Under the pieces are notes generated by a model. That model saw only the letters and a program-made list of their open reading frames with translations, ran no database searches and was not told the origin of the DNA. A stretch of DNA of 64,000 nucleotides from Methylotetracoccus oryzae (GTDB lineage: Bacteria > Pseudomonadota > Gammaproteobacteria > Methylococcales > Methylococcaceae), in the NCBI RefSeq assembly GCF_006175985.1, contig NZ_SRSH01000003.1:1-64000 (forward strand), written 5' to 3'. Position numbers and translations under genes: made by a program. Numbering within the stretch: the stretch's first letter is position 1; each line of letters begins with the position of its first letter. Shown one piece after another: positions 51,735 through 60,479 of the stretch.

Positions 51735-53996
51735 TCACTCCGGCACGGCTTCCAGAATCTCCTGAAAGGTTTTCAACGGGCTGGCCATGCCTGCCGCGCC
51801 GACCGCGGGGATCACAAGCCGTTGGTCCTCGGCCAGCGAGGCGTTGGTAGCGCTGCCCTCGGTTGTCTTCTGGTCGCCCGGGTGGCCATGGGGCACGATG
51901 AGCTGAGGATGGTCGAACGGCGCACGCTCGTAGCGTACCCGCTCGTCGGTCAGCGTCTTCAGGAAGGCAATGATGGCCTGACGGTCTTCCTCGTTGGCTC
52001 CCAAAGCGAACATGAAGTTCTGATCGATTTCCGGGTTGCCCTTGCCCTGAAAGTACTGGAAATTTCCCCCTCGCATGTAATGATCCACGACCTGGTCGAG
52101 CGTGCTCATGCCGCCGTCGTGCATGAAGGGCCCCGTCAGTTCGATGTTGTACAGCTGAGGCACCTTGAACATGTGGCCGGAAGGCGCGAGCTTGGTGTTC
52201 TCCGGATCGGCAATCAGGCCGGCGACGACATCCGGTTTCGGTACGAATGACAGGTCGACGCCGAAGTCGTTGGTCGGGCAGCCATCGGTGCCGGCCGGGT
52301 CGGCGATCAGACTGCCCTTGCCGAATACCCGCTCGGTGAAATAACCGAAGAGGTTGGCCGTATTGAACGCGATCTCGCAGGCGCGAACCACCGGCAGCGG
52401 TTCTCCGCTGCCCTCCGGAGCGCTCGGATTCGCGAGGCGCTCCAGGTAGAGGGGAGCGAAGGCCAGCGGCTGACCGAAGGCGTTGTTGGCAGCCAGACCG
52501 GGGTCGTGCGCCGAGGGTACCGCGCCGTTGTTCAAGAAGCCTTCGTCGGTCATTCGGTAACGGAAGTCGCCGGTGAATTGGCGCTTGACCATCGTGCGGA
52601 CCGTTGACGTCCCGTCCTTGCGCAGCGTGATGCGATTCGTCGCCGAACTGAATAGCGGGCCGCTGTGGCAGAAGATGCAATGCGCCTCGTTGAAAAGATC
52701 CAGACCCCTGAGCTCGGTCGCGGTCAGAATTCCATTCTGGTCATAAAAGCCATGGGCACCGAGCTGGATGTTGGCGCGGTCGAAGCGGGTGTCGTCCGAG
52801 ATCAGCGTCTCCGTATATAACTGGACGGCGATTCCGAAGAAGAATGCGAAGTTGGCCTCGGCCTGGTTGAAGCTTTCGCTGGAATAACTGGGGGTACCCA
52901 GGCGCTTGTTGCGGCCGACCGCCCAGTAGCGTTCGTCGAATGCCTGCTGGATCAGATCACGATAGGTGGTGTTGAGGCCCTTGCCGCTGGCGTCGCGATA
53001 AGGACCCAGCACCCCGTCCGTTCGAGCGACGCGCTGCGCTTCGAGCGGCTGCCGGCGCAGCAGTTTCCTGCCGATGTCCGGCCAGGTGCGGCCTTTGCAC
53101 GACATTTCCAGCTCACTGAGGGCCGGGCCCGTCGCCAGCGAAGCCATCGATGCGTTGGGCAGGGCGATTTTGACGCGCCGCAGCCCCGCGTCGCCGGCGA
53201 CCCAGATGTGGGCGTTGGGATCGTTCTGACCCCAGACCGAAGCGCCGTTGAAGTGATAGCTTGCTCGCCCATCCCAGAAATTACGGTCGAACAGGACCGC
53301 ATTGATGACGGTGGGCGCGTTGCGCGGTTCGACACGGCGAGTGTGAATGTCGCCTACACGGAAGGTGCGATCGAGGTTTTCGCCCGTGAAGGGCGTGCAC
53401 TCGTCGCGCGCCGAGCCGCGCGGCTTGACGGCGACGAAGGTGCCGGAGAACGTGCCGGATGATGCCACGACATTGTGGCTGGCGGTGTCGGCATCCAGTT
53501 CGCCCTTGGCTGGGTCGTGCAGCGGAAAATCGCTGCTGTGCAACTGATAGTTCGACAGGTTGCGGCCGCGCGGATCATTCGGGTCGAAGGCATTGCGTGC
53601 GGCCGCGCTCGCCGGTGTAAAGGCCTGGCTCGGGCCGAACTGGTTCTTGGTCCGGGCATCGGCCCCCGCGTGAAAATGGCAGCTGGCACAGGCGATGCCG
53701 TCGCTGCCGACAGCCATGTCCCAGAAGAGCGCCTTCCCGAGTACGATCGCCTTTTCCTTGTCGATCACGACGGGCCGCTTTCCGTCCAGCAAACCCGGCA
53801 CCGGCGGTACGCTCAAGTCCTTCAGGGAAGGTGGAATCGAGCCGGTGTGAGCGCTGGCGAAAGGAATCCAGGCGCAAGCCACAATGAGCGAAGCCATCTG
53901 ACGCAAAATCTTGTTTTCCGATCGTTTCCGAAGCGGAGATGCCGTTTCCGAGCGCTTGCTGGAGCGCTGCGCAAGTATGTTGTCTTGTCGTTTCAT
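51735..53996 (-). CDS. Large di-haem cytochrome c peroxidase/MauG-like protein
   Basis: The protein is 753 residues from ATG 53996. A cationic leader and hydrophobic stretch (ILRQMASLIVACAWIPFASA) give export. Two CxxCH haem sites are present: CASCH in IACASCHFHAGAD and CIFCH in HCIFCHSGPLF. LTGPFMHDGGMSTLDQVVDH near the C-terminus is the conserved MauG/CCP region. The usual bacterial CCP is about 330-360 residues; here the protein is about twice that, with insertions between the haems. Periplasmic electron transfer or peroxide reduction, or a MauG-like modification, are the options. A weak sigma-54-like promoter and the palindrome lie upstream. Confidence 0.85.
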   Translation of the reverse strand: MKRQDNILAQRSSKRSETASPLRKRSENKILRQMASLIVACAWIPFASAHTGSIPPSLKDLSVPPVPGLLDGKRPVVIDKEKAIVLGKALFWDMAVGSDGIACASCHFHAGADARTKNQFGPSQAFTPASAAARNAFDPNDPRGRNLSNYQLHSSDFPLHDPAKGELDADTASHNVVASSGTFSGTFVAVKPRGSARDECTPFTGENLDRTFRVGDIHTRRVEPRNAPTVINAVLFDRNFWDGRASYHFNGASVWGQNDPNAHIWVAGDAGLRRVKIALPNASMASLATGPALSELEMSCKGRTWPDIGRKLLRRQPLEAQRVARTDGVLGPYRDASGKGLNTTYRDLIQQAFDERYWAVGRNKRLGTPSYSSESFNQAEANFAFFFGIAVQLYTETLISDDTRFDRANIQLGAHGFYDQNGILTATELRGLDLFNEAHCIFCHSGPLFSSATNRITLRKDGTSTVRTMVKRQFTGDFRYRMTDEGFLNNGAVPSAHDPGLAANNAFGQPLAFAPLYLERLANPSAPEGSGEPLPVVRACEIAFNTANLFGYFTERVFGKGSLIADPAGTDGCPTNDFGVDLSFVPKPDVVAGLIADPENTKLAPSGHMFKVPQLYNIELTGPFMHDGGMSTLDQVVDHYMRGGNFQYFQGKGNPEIDQNFMFALGANEEDRQAIIAFLKTLTDERVRYERAPFDHPQLIVPHGHPGDQKTTEGSATNASLAEDQRLVIPAVGAAGMASPLKTFQEILEAVPE

Positions 53997-54184
53997 CACT
54001 ATTCTCGTATCCGGTTCGGCTGTACTTTCCCCAGAGCGGGTCAGTGTCAGCGCGGTCGCAACCGCAAACTCCCTGCGAGTCGTTCCCTTCGTCGTCGCTG
54101 GTCTGGTGCTTGTTCCTGCCGGGTTCCATCTTCTCGCTGCGGACCTCTGGGTAGGCGCACAAACCGCGTGTCGGCCAGCGCTAA

Positions 54185-54199
54185 GCAAGAAGTATGCGG
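54185..54199 (-). promoter_or_regulatory. Weak sigma-54-like promoter upstream of the di-haem gene
   Basis: The minus strand reads CCGCATACTTCTTGC. The -12 TTGC (then TT) is intact and the -24 G is kept, but the neighbouring -25 G is C. The predicted start is near 54173, with a leader of about 177 nt. The palindrome at 54274-54291 is centred about 110 bp upstream. The parallel with the other locus is the main support. Confidence 0.35.
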
Positions 54200-54273
54200 A
54201 AACTCTGATATCGCTATGAAACAATCACATGGATGATGGTCGTGCTGCCAAGGTTTGTCAGCGCACGGTCCCG

Positions 54274-54291
54274 GTGTGGCAAATGCCACAC
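54274..54291. promoter_or_regulatory. Palindrome GTGTGGCAAATGCCACAC (possible activator site)
   Basis: A perfect inverted repeat (GTGTGGCA/TGCCACAC with AA between) whose half sites GTGTGG and CCACAC are the same as at 51681-51698. The flanks CGCAC and GTGCG add a further imperfect arm. It is upstream of the di-haem gene with no plus-strand gene nearby, so it most likely serves that gene. Confidence 0.5.
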
Positions 54292-54447
54292 CGTGCGGGC
54301 GAACTCCAAGCGTTTAGCGCGCGGCTGTGGACGGAGCCGTCGACGCACGCCGGCAGAGTGTCGTGGAGACGACGCGACAGGGTTGGGCGGGCTCGGAAAC
54401 GGTCATGTGGCGTCAGGGTCGGCCACTGACACGTCCTGGCAACCGAT

Positions 54448-54912
54448 TTACTCGGTCGAAGGGGACCGGAAGGAATCGATCAGTAGCATCGCGATACCGA
54501 CCGTGATGGCCGAGTCGGCGACATTGAAGGCGGGCCAGTGCCATTGGCCATAGAAGACGTCCAGGAAGTCGATCACGTAGCCGAAGATCACGCGGTCGAT
54601 CAGGTTGCCGACGGCACCGCCGAGCACCAGCGACCAGGCGGCCGCTTCCCACCGCCGGCCCTGTGGCAGGCGAAACAACCAGTAGGCGATGCCCAAGCTG
54701 AAGGTGACCGACAGCGCGACGAAAAACCACCGTTGCCAGCCCCCGGCATCGCTCAGGAAACTGAATGCGGCACCCTGATTGCGCAGGTAGGTCAGTTGAA
54801 AAAACGGGAGTAGCTCGATGGTCTGATAGACCTGCATCGAGTGGTCGACGATCCACTTCGTCGCCTGATCGAGCGCGAGCACGAGCAGCGACAGCCAAAG
54901 CCAGTATGCCAT
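54448..54912 (-). CDS. lspA: Lipoprotein signal peptidase II
   Basis: The protein is 154 residues from ATG 54912; the longer frame to 54987 lies inside ileS. LALDQATKWIVDHSM and LTYLRNQGAAFSFL are the LspA signatures. The two catalytic Asp residues are in GGAVGNLIDRVIFGYV and AFNVADSAITVG. It has four transmembrane helices and removes signal peptides from prolipoproteins at the lipobox Cys. It follows ileS by 17 bp and is the last gene of the classic murJ-ribF-ileS-lspA operon. A lipoprotein substrate candidate lies at the right end of this window. Confidence 0.95.
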   Translation of the reverse strand: MAYWLWLSLLVLALDQATKWIVDHSMQVYQTIELLPFFQLTYLRNQGAAFSFLSDAGGWQRWFFVALSVTFSLGIAYWLFRLPQGRRWEAAAWSLVLGGAVGNLIDRVIFGYVIDFLDVFYGQWHWPAFNVADSAITVGIAMLLIDSFRSPSTE

Positions 54913-54929
54913 CGTGGTGGTTCGGCTCG

Positions 54930-57752
54930 TCAGGCGTAGTGGCGGATCTCGCCGGGCCCGGCGACGTTCTCGACGCAGCGTCCGCACAGCTCGGGGTGAT
55001 CCGGATGGGTGCCGATGTCATGGCGATGGTGCCAGCAGCGCACGCATTTCGGGTGCTCGGACTTCTTGAGGTTCAACTCCAGCCCTGGGATGTCCGTCGG
55101 CAGGCGGGGCGACGATTCCGTTGCCGAGTCCGGGATGACGGATGCGTAGGATGTCAGCAGCAGGAAGCGCAATTCGTCGCCGAGACGGGAGAGCCGTTCG
55201 AAGCCCGGTGCGTCGACGATACATTCGACCTCGGCATCGAGCGACGAGCCGATTTCGCCGCGGACGCGCAGAATTTCCAGCTCCTTGCTGACCGCTTCGC
55301 GGACCCGCAGCACGAACTCCCAGAAGTCGGCATTCATGCCGCTGTCCGGATCGAGCGGGTACAGTCCTTCGTACCAGGTTTCCAGGAAGACCGACGGGCC
55401 GCGCTCCCCGGGCAGATGCCGCCAGATCTCGTCGGCCGTGAAGCTCGTGATCGGCGCGACCCAGCGCGTCAGCGCCTCGGCAATGTGAAACATCGCGGTC
55501 TGCGCCGAACGGCGCGCGACACTGTCCGCCCGGCAGGTGTACTGGCGGTCCTTCAGCACGTCCAGGTAGAAGCTGCCGAGGTCGATCGAGCAGAAGGTGT
55601 GCGCCTTCTGGTACACGAGGTGGAACTGGAAGCTCTCGTAGGCCGCGATGATTTCGCCCTGCAGTTGCAGCGTCCGGTCGATCGCCCAGCGGTCCAGCGC
55701 CAGCAACTGGTCCGGTGGCAGCAGGTCGCGCGCCGGATCGAAGCCGTTCAGGTTCGAGAGCAGATAGCGCGCGGTATTGCGCAGCCGCCGGTAGACGTCG
55801 GAGGTGCGCTTCAGGATTTCGTCGGAGACGTTCATCTCTCCGCGGTAGTCCGTGGCGGCGACCCACAGGCGCAGGACGTCGGCGCCCAGGTTCTGGACGA
55901 CCTTCTGGGGCGCGACGACGTTGCCTTTCGACTTCGACATCTTCTTGCCCTCGGCGTCGACCGTGAAGCCGTGGGTCAGCACCGCGCGAAATGGCGCGGC
56001 ACCGCTGATCGCGACCGACGACACCAGCGAGGATTGGAACCAGCCGCGGTGCTGGTCCGAGCCTTCCAGATACAAGTCGGCCGGGAAGCCGAGTTCGGGC
56101 TGCTGTTCCAGCACGCAATAGTGCGTGACGCCCGAGTCGAACCAGACATCGAGCGTGTCCCTGACCTTGTCGTAATCGGCCGCATCGCCGCCGATCAGGT
56201 CGGCCGGGTCGAGCGCGAACCAGGCGTCGATGCCTTCGGCCTCGACGCGCTGCGCGACGCGCTCGATCAGCGCCGGTGTGTCGGGATGGAGTTCGCCGGT
56301 GTGCTTGTGCACGAACAACGGGATGGGCACGCCCCAGGTTCGCTGGCGCGAGATGCACCAGTCCGGCCGGTTCGCCACCATCCCTTCGATCCGGGACTGG
56401 CCCCAGTCTGGGATCCATTCGACCTCGCCGATCGCCCGGAGCGCGTCCGCGCGCAGCCCCTGCTTGTCCATTGCGATGAACCACTGCGGCGTGGCCCGGA
56501 AGATCACCGGCGTCTTGTGCCGCCAGCAGTGCGGGTAGCTGTGCTCGATGCGTTCCTCGCGGACCAGTGCGCCGCGCGCTTTCAGGATATCGAGTACGTG
56601 GTCGTTGGCGTTTAGCACGTGTTCGCCGGCGAAGAACTCGGTGCCGGGTACGAAGCGGCCGTCGTTGCCGACGGGATTGTCGACTTCCAGGCCGTAGCGC
56701 TGGCCGACGACGAAGTCTTCCTGGCCGTGGCCGGGCGCGGTGTGGACGGCGCCGGTGCCCGCTTCCAGCGTGACGTGCTCGCCGAGGATGATCGGCACCT
56801 CGCGCGCATAGAAGGGATGCTGCAGCGCCGTACCTTCCAGGGCTGACCCCTTGCAGTAGCCGATGACGCGGTAGGCATCGCAACCGTAGCGCACCATGGT
56901 GTCCTTCATCAGCGCTTCGGCCAGCACGAGGCGCTCCGGTACGTCCTCACGCTGGACCAGCACGTAGTCGAAGTCTGCATGCATCGCGACCGCCCGATTG
57001 GCCGGCAGTGTCCACGGGGTCGTGGTCCAGATCACCACCGACAGCGGGCCATCGCCATGGTGCTCGGGGACGGAGTGGAAGCGGGCCAGGAAATCGGCCG
57101 GATCGAGCACCTGAAAGCGGACGTCGATGGCCGTGGAGCGCTTGTTCTCATATTCGACCTCGGCTTCGGCCAGCGCCGAACCGCAGTCGGTGCACCAGTG
57201 GACCGGCTTGGCGCCTTTGGTCAGATGGCCGCGTGCGGCGATCTTGCCCAGTGCCCGGATGATGTTGGCCTCGAACGTGAAGTCCATCGTCAGGTAAGGG
57301 CGCTGCCAGTCACCGAACACGCCGAGACGGATGAAGTCGGTGCGCTGGGTGTCGACCTGTTCGGCCGCGTAGGCGCGGCAGGCGGCGCGGAATGCCGCCG
57401 GCTCGACCTTGACGCCGGCCTTGCCGATCTTCTTCTCGACCTGCAGTTCGATCGGGAGCCCATGGCAGTCCCAGCCGGGGACGTAGGGCGCGTCGAAGCC
57501 GCTCAGGGTTTTGCTCTTGACGATGATGTCCTTGAGCACCTTGTTGACGGCATGGCCGATATGAATCGCGCCGTTTGCGTACGGCGGGCCATCGTGCAGC
57601 ACGAACTTCGGGCGCCCTTCGAACTGCTGCCGAATCGCGGCGTACAGGTCCAGGTCGGACCAGAACTGCAGTTGCTCGGGTTCGCGCTGCGCCAGATTGG
57701 CCTTCATCGGGAAGGCGGTCTGGGGGAGATTCAGTGTGCTCTTGTAGTCCAT
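54930..57752 (-). CDS. ileS: Isoleucyl-tRNA synthetase
   Basis: The protein is 940 residues. The class-I HIGH motif is at residues 64-67 ([12 protein letters not shown]), and KMSKS is near residue 604 ([12 protein letters not shown]). The C-terminal zinc-binding Cys pairs are CVRCWHHR and [10 protein letters not shown]. The CP1 editing domain lies between ([30 protein letters not shown]). The length is normal for the bacterial gammaproteobacterial type (about 938). It charges tRNA-Ile, including the CAT-anticodon tRNA found at 62368 after lysidine modification. It is 24 bp downstream of ribF. Confidence 0.97.
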   Translation of the reverse strand: MDYKSTLNLPQTAFPMKANLAQREPEQLQFWSDLDLYAAIRQQFEGRPKFVLHDGPPYANGAIHIGHAVNKVLKDIIVKSKTLSGFDAPYVPGWDCHGLPIELQVEKKIGKAGVKVEPAAFRAACRAYAAEQVDTQRTDFIRLGVFGDWQRPYLTMDFTFEANIIRALGKIAARGHLTKGAKPVHWCTDCGSALAEAEVEYENKRSTAIDVRFQVLDPADFLARFHSVPEHHGDGPLSVVIWTTTPWTLPANRAVAMHADFDYVLVQREDVPERLVLAEALMKDTMVRYGCDAYRVIGYCKGSALEGTALQHPFYAREVPIILGEHVTLEAGTGAVHTAPGHGQEDFVVGQRYGLEVDNPVGNDGRFVPGTEFFAGEHVLNANDHVLDILKARGALVREERIEHSYPHCWRHKTPVIFRATPQWFIAMDKQGLRADALRAIGEVEWIPDWGQSRIEGMVANRPDWCISRQRTWGVPIPLFVHKHTGELHPDTPALIERVAQRVEAEGIDAWFALDPADLIGGDAADYDKVRDTLDVWFDSGVTHYCVLEQQPELGFPADLYLEGSDQHRGWFQSSLVSSVAISGAAPFRAVLTHGFTVDAEGKKMSKSKGNVVAPQKVVQNLGADVLRLWVAATDYRGEMNVSDEILKRTSDVYRRLRNTARYLLSNLNGFDPARDLLPPDQLLALDRWAIDRTLQLQGEIIAAYESFQFHLVYQKAHTFCSIDLGSFYLDVLKDRQYTCRADSVARRSAQTAMFHIAEALTRWVAPITSFTADEIWRHLPGERGPSVFLETWYEGLYPLDPDSGMNADFWEFVLRVREAVSKELEILRVRGEIGSSLDAEVECIVDAPGFERLSRLGDELRFLLLTSYASVIPDSATESSPRLPTDIPGLELNLKKSEHPKCVRCWHHRHDIGTHPDHPELCGRCVENVAGPGEIRHYA

Positions 57753-57776
57753 GCTGGTGATGCCATGTCGACGACC

Positions 57777-58715
57777 TCAGGCCCGAAGCGTGCCGAAGAA
57801 ATCCCGAGCCGCCGCGACGTCGCACCCGATCTGGGCTTGCAGCGCGGCGAGATCGGCGAACTTGCGCTCGTCCCGTAGTTTGCGATGAAAAAGAACCTCC
57901 ACGCGGCGGCCGTACAAATCACCGTGGAAGTCGAGCAGATGGGTTTCCAGCAGCAGCTTGGGAATACCCTGGACGGTGGGTCGGATGCCGATGTTGGCCA
58001 CGCCCGGCAGGGGCGCTTGTTCCAAGCCCCGCATTGTAACGGCAAAAACGCCCTCTAGAGGAGCGTTTTTCCGCGCCATCCCGATGTTCGCGGTCGGGAA
58101 GCCTATCGTCCGCCCGCGCTGGTCACCCGGAAGGATGCGGCCGCAGATCGAATACGGACGCCCCAGCATTTTTGCGGCGGCGTCCAGATCGCCGTCGGCC
58201 AGAAGCTGGCGCACCAGGGTGCTGCTGACACGGTCGCCGTCGACGCGGATCGACGCGGTGTCGCGGACCTCGAAGCCATGCGCGTCGCCGGCCGCCGCCA
58301 GCGTCCGGAAGTCGCCGCTTCGGGCCTTGCCGAACCGAAAATCGTCGCCGACGACCAGGAGCTTCGCGTGCAGGTGGTCGACCAGCACACGCTGTATGAA
58401 GGTTTCGGGCGCCTGATCGGCAAAGGCACGGTCGAAGCGCAGCAACTGGATGAAGTCGACCGGTAGCCTGCCGAACTGTATCGCTTTCTCCCGCAGCCGG
58501 GTCAGTCGCGACGGTGCCCGGTCGGGCATGAAGAACTCCAACGGCTGCGGCTCGAAGATGATCACGACGACCGGTAGGCCGCGGGCCCGTCCCTCCGCAG
58601 CCAGTGCCTCGATCATGCGCTGGTGCCCCACGTGTACCCCGTCGAAATTGCCGATCGTGACGACGCTGCCCTGGCGCAGCGCGTCGTTGGAACGCAGGTC
58701 GTTGATCAGCCGCAT
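57777..58715 (-). CDS. ribF: Bifunctional riboflavin kinase/FAD synthetase
   Basis: The protein is 312 residues from ATG 58715; the longer frame is inside murJ. SVVTIGNFDGVHVGHQRMIE is the FAD-synthetase nucleotidyl-transferase start. KLLVVGDDFRFGKARSGDF and the C-terminal kinase motif GRTIGFPTANIG and FDFHGDLYGRRVEVLFHRKL-type segment (HGDLYGRRVEVLF) follow. It makes FMN and FAD. It is 17 bp after murJ and 24 bp before ileS, in the conserved gammaproteobacterial operon. Confidence 0.95.
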   Translation of the reverse strand: MRLINDLRSNDALRQGSVVTIGNFDGVHVGHQRMIEALAAEGRARGLPVVVIIFEPQPLEFFMPDRAPSRLTRLREKAIQFGRLPVDFIQLLRFDRAFADQAPETFIQRVLVDHLHAKLLVVGDDFRFGKARSGDFRTLAAAGDAHGFEVRDTASIRVDGDRVSSTLVRQLLADGDLDAAAKMLGRPYSICGRILPGDQRGRTIGFPTANIGMARKNAPLEGVFAVTMRGLEQAPLPGVANIGIRPTVQGIPKLLLETHLLDFHGDLYGRRVEVLFHRKLRDERKFADLAALQAQIGCDVAAARDFFGTLRA

Positions 58716-58732
58716 GGGGGCGTGCCGCCAGG

Positions 58733-60292
58733 CTAAACGGTCGGGTGGAACTGCAAGTGGCGCGGGCGCAGGCCCAGACCCCACAGGCAGCTTGCGTAAG
58801 CGATCATGCCGCCCGCAACCAGCAACCCGAGATGGGTCAGCCGTTCCATTGCTCGCCAGTCGCGCCACTCGGTAGGTTCGGGGTTGAGAACGGTCAACAG
58901 CACCCCCATCACCGTGCATGCGGCCAAGGTTTGGAGCATCAACCGGCCCCAGCCGGCCGGCGGGCGATAAATCTCCAGCCGTACCAGTTCCCGCAGCAGC
59001 AACGCAGAGTTGAGCAGGCCCGCAAGACTGGTTCCAAGGCCCAGTGCGGCATGCCCCCAGCCGAGCGGCGCGGCGGCATAAGCCAGCGCGGCGCTGGCGA
59101 GCAGGTTGACGCCGATCGCGATGACACCGAACCGGAAGGGCGTCCGGTAGTCATGGCGGGCGGTGAAGCCGGACAGCAAGACGCGCGCGGCGATGAAGCC
59201 GGTGATGCCGAGCGAGTAGGTGGCGAGGCTGCGGCTGGTCATCTCGACGTCGTGGAGGCTGAACTGGTCATACTGAAACAGCGAAAAAAGCAGCGGCTTG
59301 GCGCAGAGCACCAGTCCGATCGTTGCGGGCACGGCGACCAGCAACACGATGCGGAGCGCCCAGTCCAGCGAGGCCGAGAAGGCGTGCGCATTGGCCGCTG
59401 CGTGGCTTTGCGACAGTTGGGGCAGCATCACGGTGCCGATCGCGACGCCCAGCAGGCCGACCGGAAATTCGACCAGACGATCCGAGTAGTACAGCCAGGA
59501 AACGCTGCCGGATACCAGAAAGGATCCGATTAGCGTGTTGAGCAGCACGTTGATCTGCGTCACGGACGTGCTCAAGACAGTCGGGCCGATCTGCTTCAAC
59601 ATGCGGACCACCTCGGGGTCGCCGAAACCCCAGCGCGGCCGCGGTAGCAAGCCAGCCCGGGACAAGGCGGGTACCTGGAACAGCAGTTGCAGCAGGCCGG
59701 CGATCGTGACGCTCCAGGCGAGGGCATGTATCGGCTGCTCGACGTGGGTCGCGACCGCGATCGCTGCGGTGATCATGGTCAGGTTGAGGATCGCCGGCGT
59801 GATCGCCGGAATCGCGAAATGACCAAAGGTATTCAGGATCGCGGCGCCGAAAGCCGCCATCGTGATCAGTCCGAGATAGGGCAGCGTGATACGCACCGTC
59901 TCGGTACTCAGCGAGAACAGCGGTGCGTCGCGCAGGAATCCCGGCGCGAACAACAAGACCAGTGCCGGGGCGGCGACGATGCCGGCCGCCGTGATACCCA
60001 GGGCCAGGGTTGCCAGGGCACCTGCGGTATGGTCGAGGAAAAGCTTCAGGGCGGTCGGCGAGCCCGTGTCCTTGTAACGTGTCAGGACCGGCACGAAGGC
60101 CTGCGAGAACGAGCCTTCGGAGAACAGGCGGCGCAGGAAGTTCGGAATCCGGAACGCGATGAAAAACGCGTCGGTGGCCGCATCGGCCCCGAAAAAGGCG
60201 GCTATGACCGCGTCCCTGATGAAGCCGAGGATGCGCGAGACGAGCGTCAACAGCGCGACGACGGCAGTCGACTTGAGGATGGCTTTGGTCAG
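58733..60292 (-). CDS. murJ: Lipid II flippase MurJ (start uncertain, possibly CTG)
   Basis: The open frame has TTG 60250 as its first ordinary start (TLVSRILGFIRDAVIAAFFG). Homology requires more: upstream codons read SLTKAILKSTAVVALL, matching the usual MurJ N-terminus, but no ATG, GTG or TTG occurs before an in-frame TGA. CTG 60292 would give 519 residues with the complete first helix; I annotate that. The other signatures are present: DAFFIAFRIPNFLRRLFSEG and SFSQAFVPVLTRY, and about 14 transmembrane helices. The protein flips the peptidoglycan precursor lipid II. It is the first gene of the murJ-ribF-ileS-lspA operon and diverges from rpoD. Confidence 0.85.
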   Translation of the reverse strand: MTKAILKSTAVVALLTLVSRILGFIRDAVIAAFFGADAATDAFFIAFRIPNFLRRLFSEGSFSQAFVPVLTRYKDTGSPTALKLFLDHTAGALATLALGITAAGIVAAPALVLLFAPGFLRDAPLFSLSTETVRITLPYLGLITMAAFGAAILNTFGHFAIPAITPAILNLTMITAAIAVATHVEQPIHALAWSVTIAGLLQLLFQVPALSRAGLLPRPRWGFGDPEVVRMLKQIGPTVLSTSVTQINVLLNTLIGSFLVSGSVSWLYYSDRLVEFPVGLLGVAIGTVMLPQLSQSHAAANAHAFSASLDWALRIVLLVAVPATIGLVLCAKPLLFSLFQYDQFSLHDVEMTSRSLATYSLGITGFIAARVLLSGFTARHDYRTPFRFGVIAIGVNLLASAALAYAAAPLGWGHAALGLGTSLAGLLNSALLLRELVRLEIYRPPAGWGRLMLQTLAACTVMGVLLTVLNPEPTEWRDWRAMERLTHLGLLVAGGMIAYASCLWGLGLRPRHLQFHPTV

Positions 60293-60422
60293 GGAACTGT
60301 CCGGCGGCGTGTGTGGTCAGCACATCAGTATAACAAACACATGACTGAAGCCGCGTGGCAGTGTCTGCTGCAGCCGCGGCGGAACCGCTTTGATCGGGGT
60401 GGCGTGAGTTGGATCTTGTCAT

Positions 60423-60451
60423 TTGTGTCAAGCGGCGCTCCCTGATAGACT
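60423..60451 (+). promoter_or_regulatory. Candidate sigma-70 promoter of rpoD
   Basis: TTGTGT (60423-60428), 17 bp, TAGACT (60446-60451), upstream of the rpoD ATG at 60480. The -10 matches 4 of 6 and the -35 3-4 of 6 of the consensus. The start would be near 60458. It is the only reasonable spaced pair I found close to the gene. Confidence 0.4.
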
Positions 60452-60479
60452 CTGAAAATTTAATGCCACCGGGTTACCG

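Larger units (their letters stand above)
53997..54447. other. 451-bp region upstream of the di-haem gene
   Basis: It contains a candidate sigma-54 element (54185-54199) and a palindrome (54274-54291), described separately. The remainder, down to the lspA stop at 54448, holds no convincing gene. Open frames on both strands here lack any recognisable motif. There is no hairpin with a T-run at the end of lspA. Confidence 0.45.

Noticed and set aside
54229-54429. Small plus-strand frame across the second palindrome
   Set aside because: No motif or ribosome site; it would put the palindrome inside a gene, and the coding evidence is nil.
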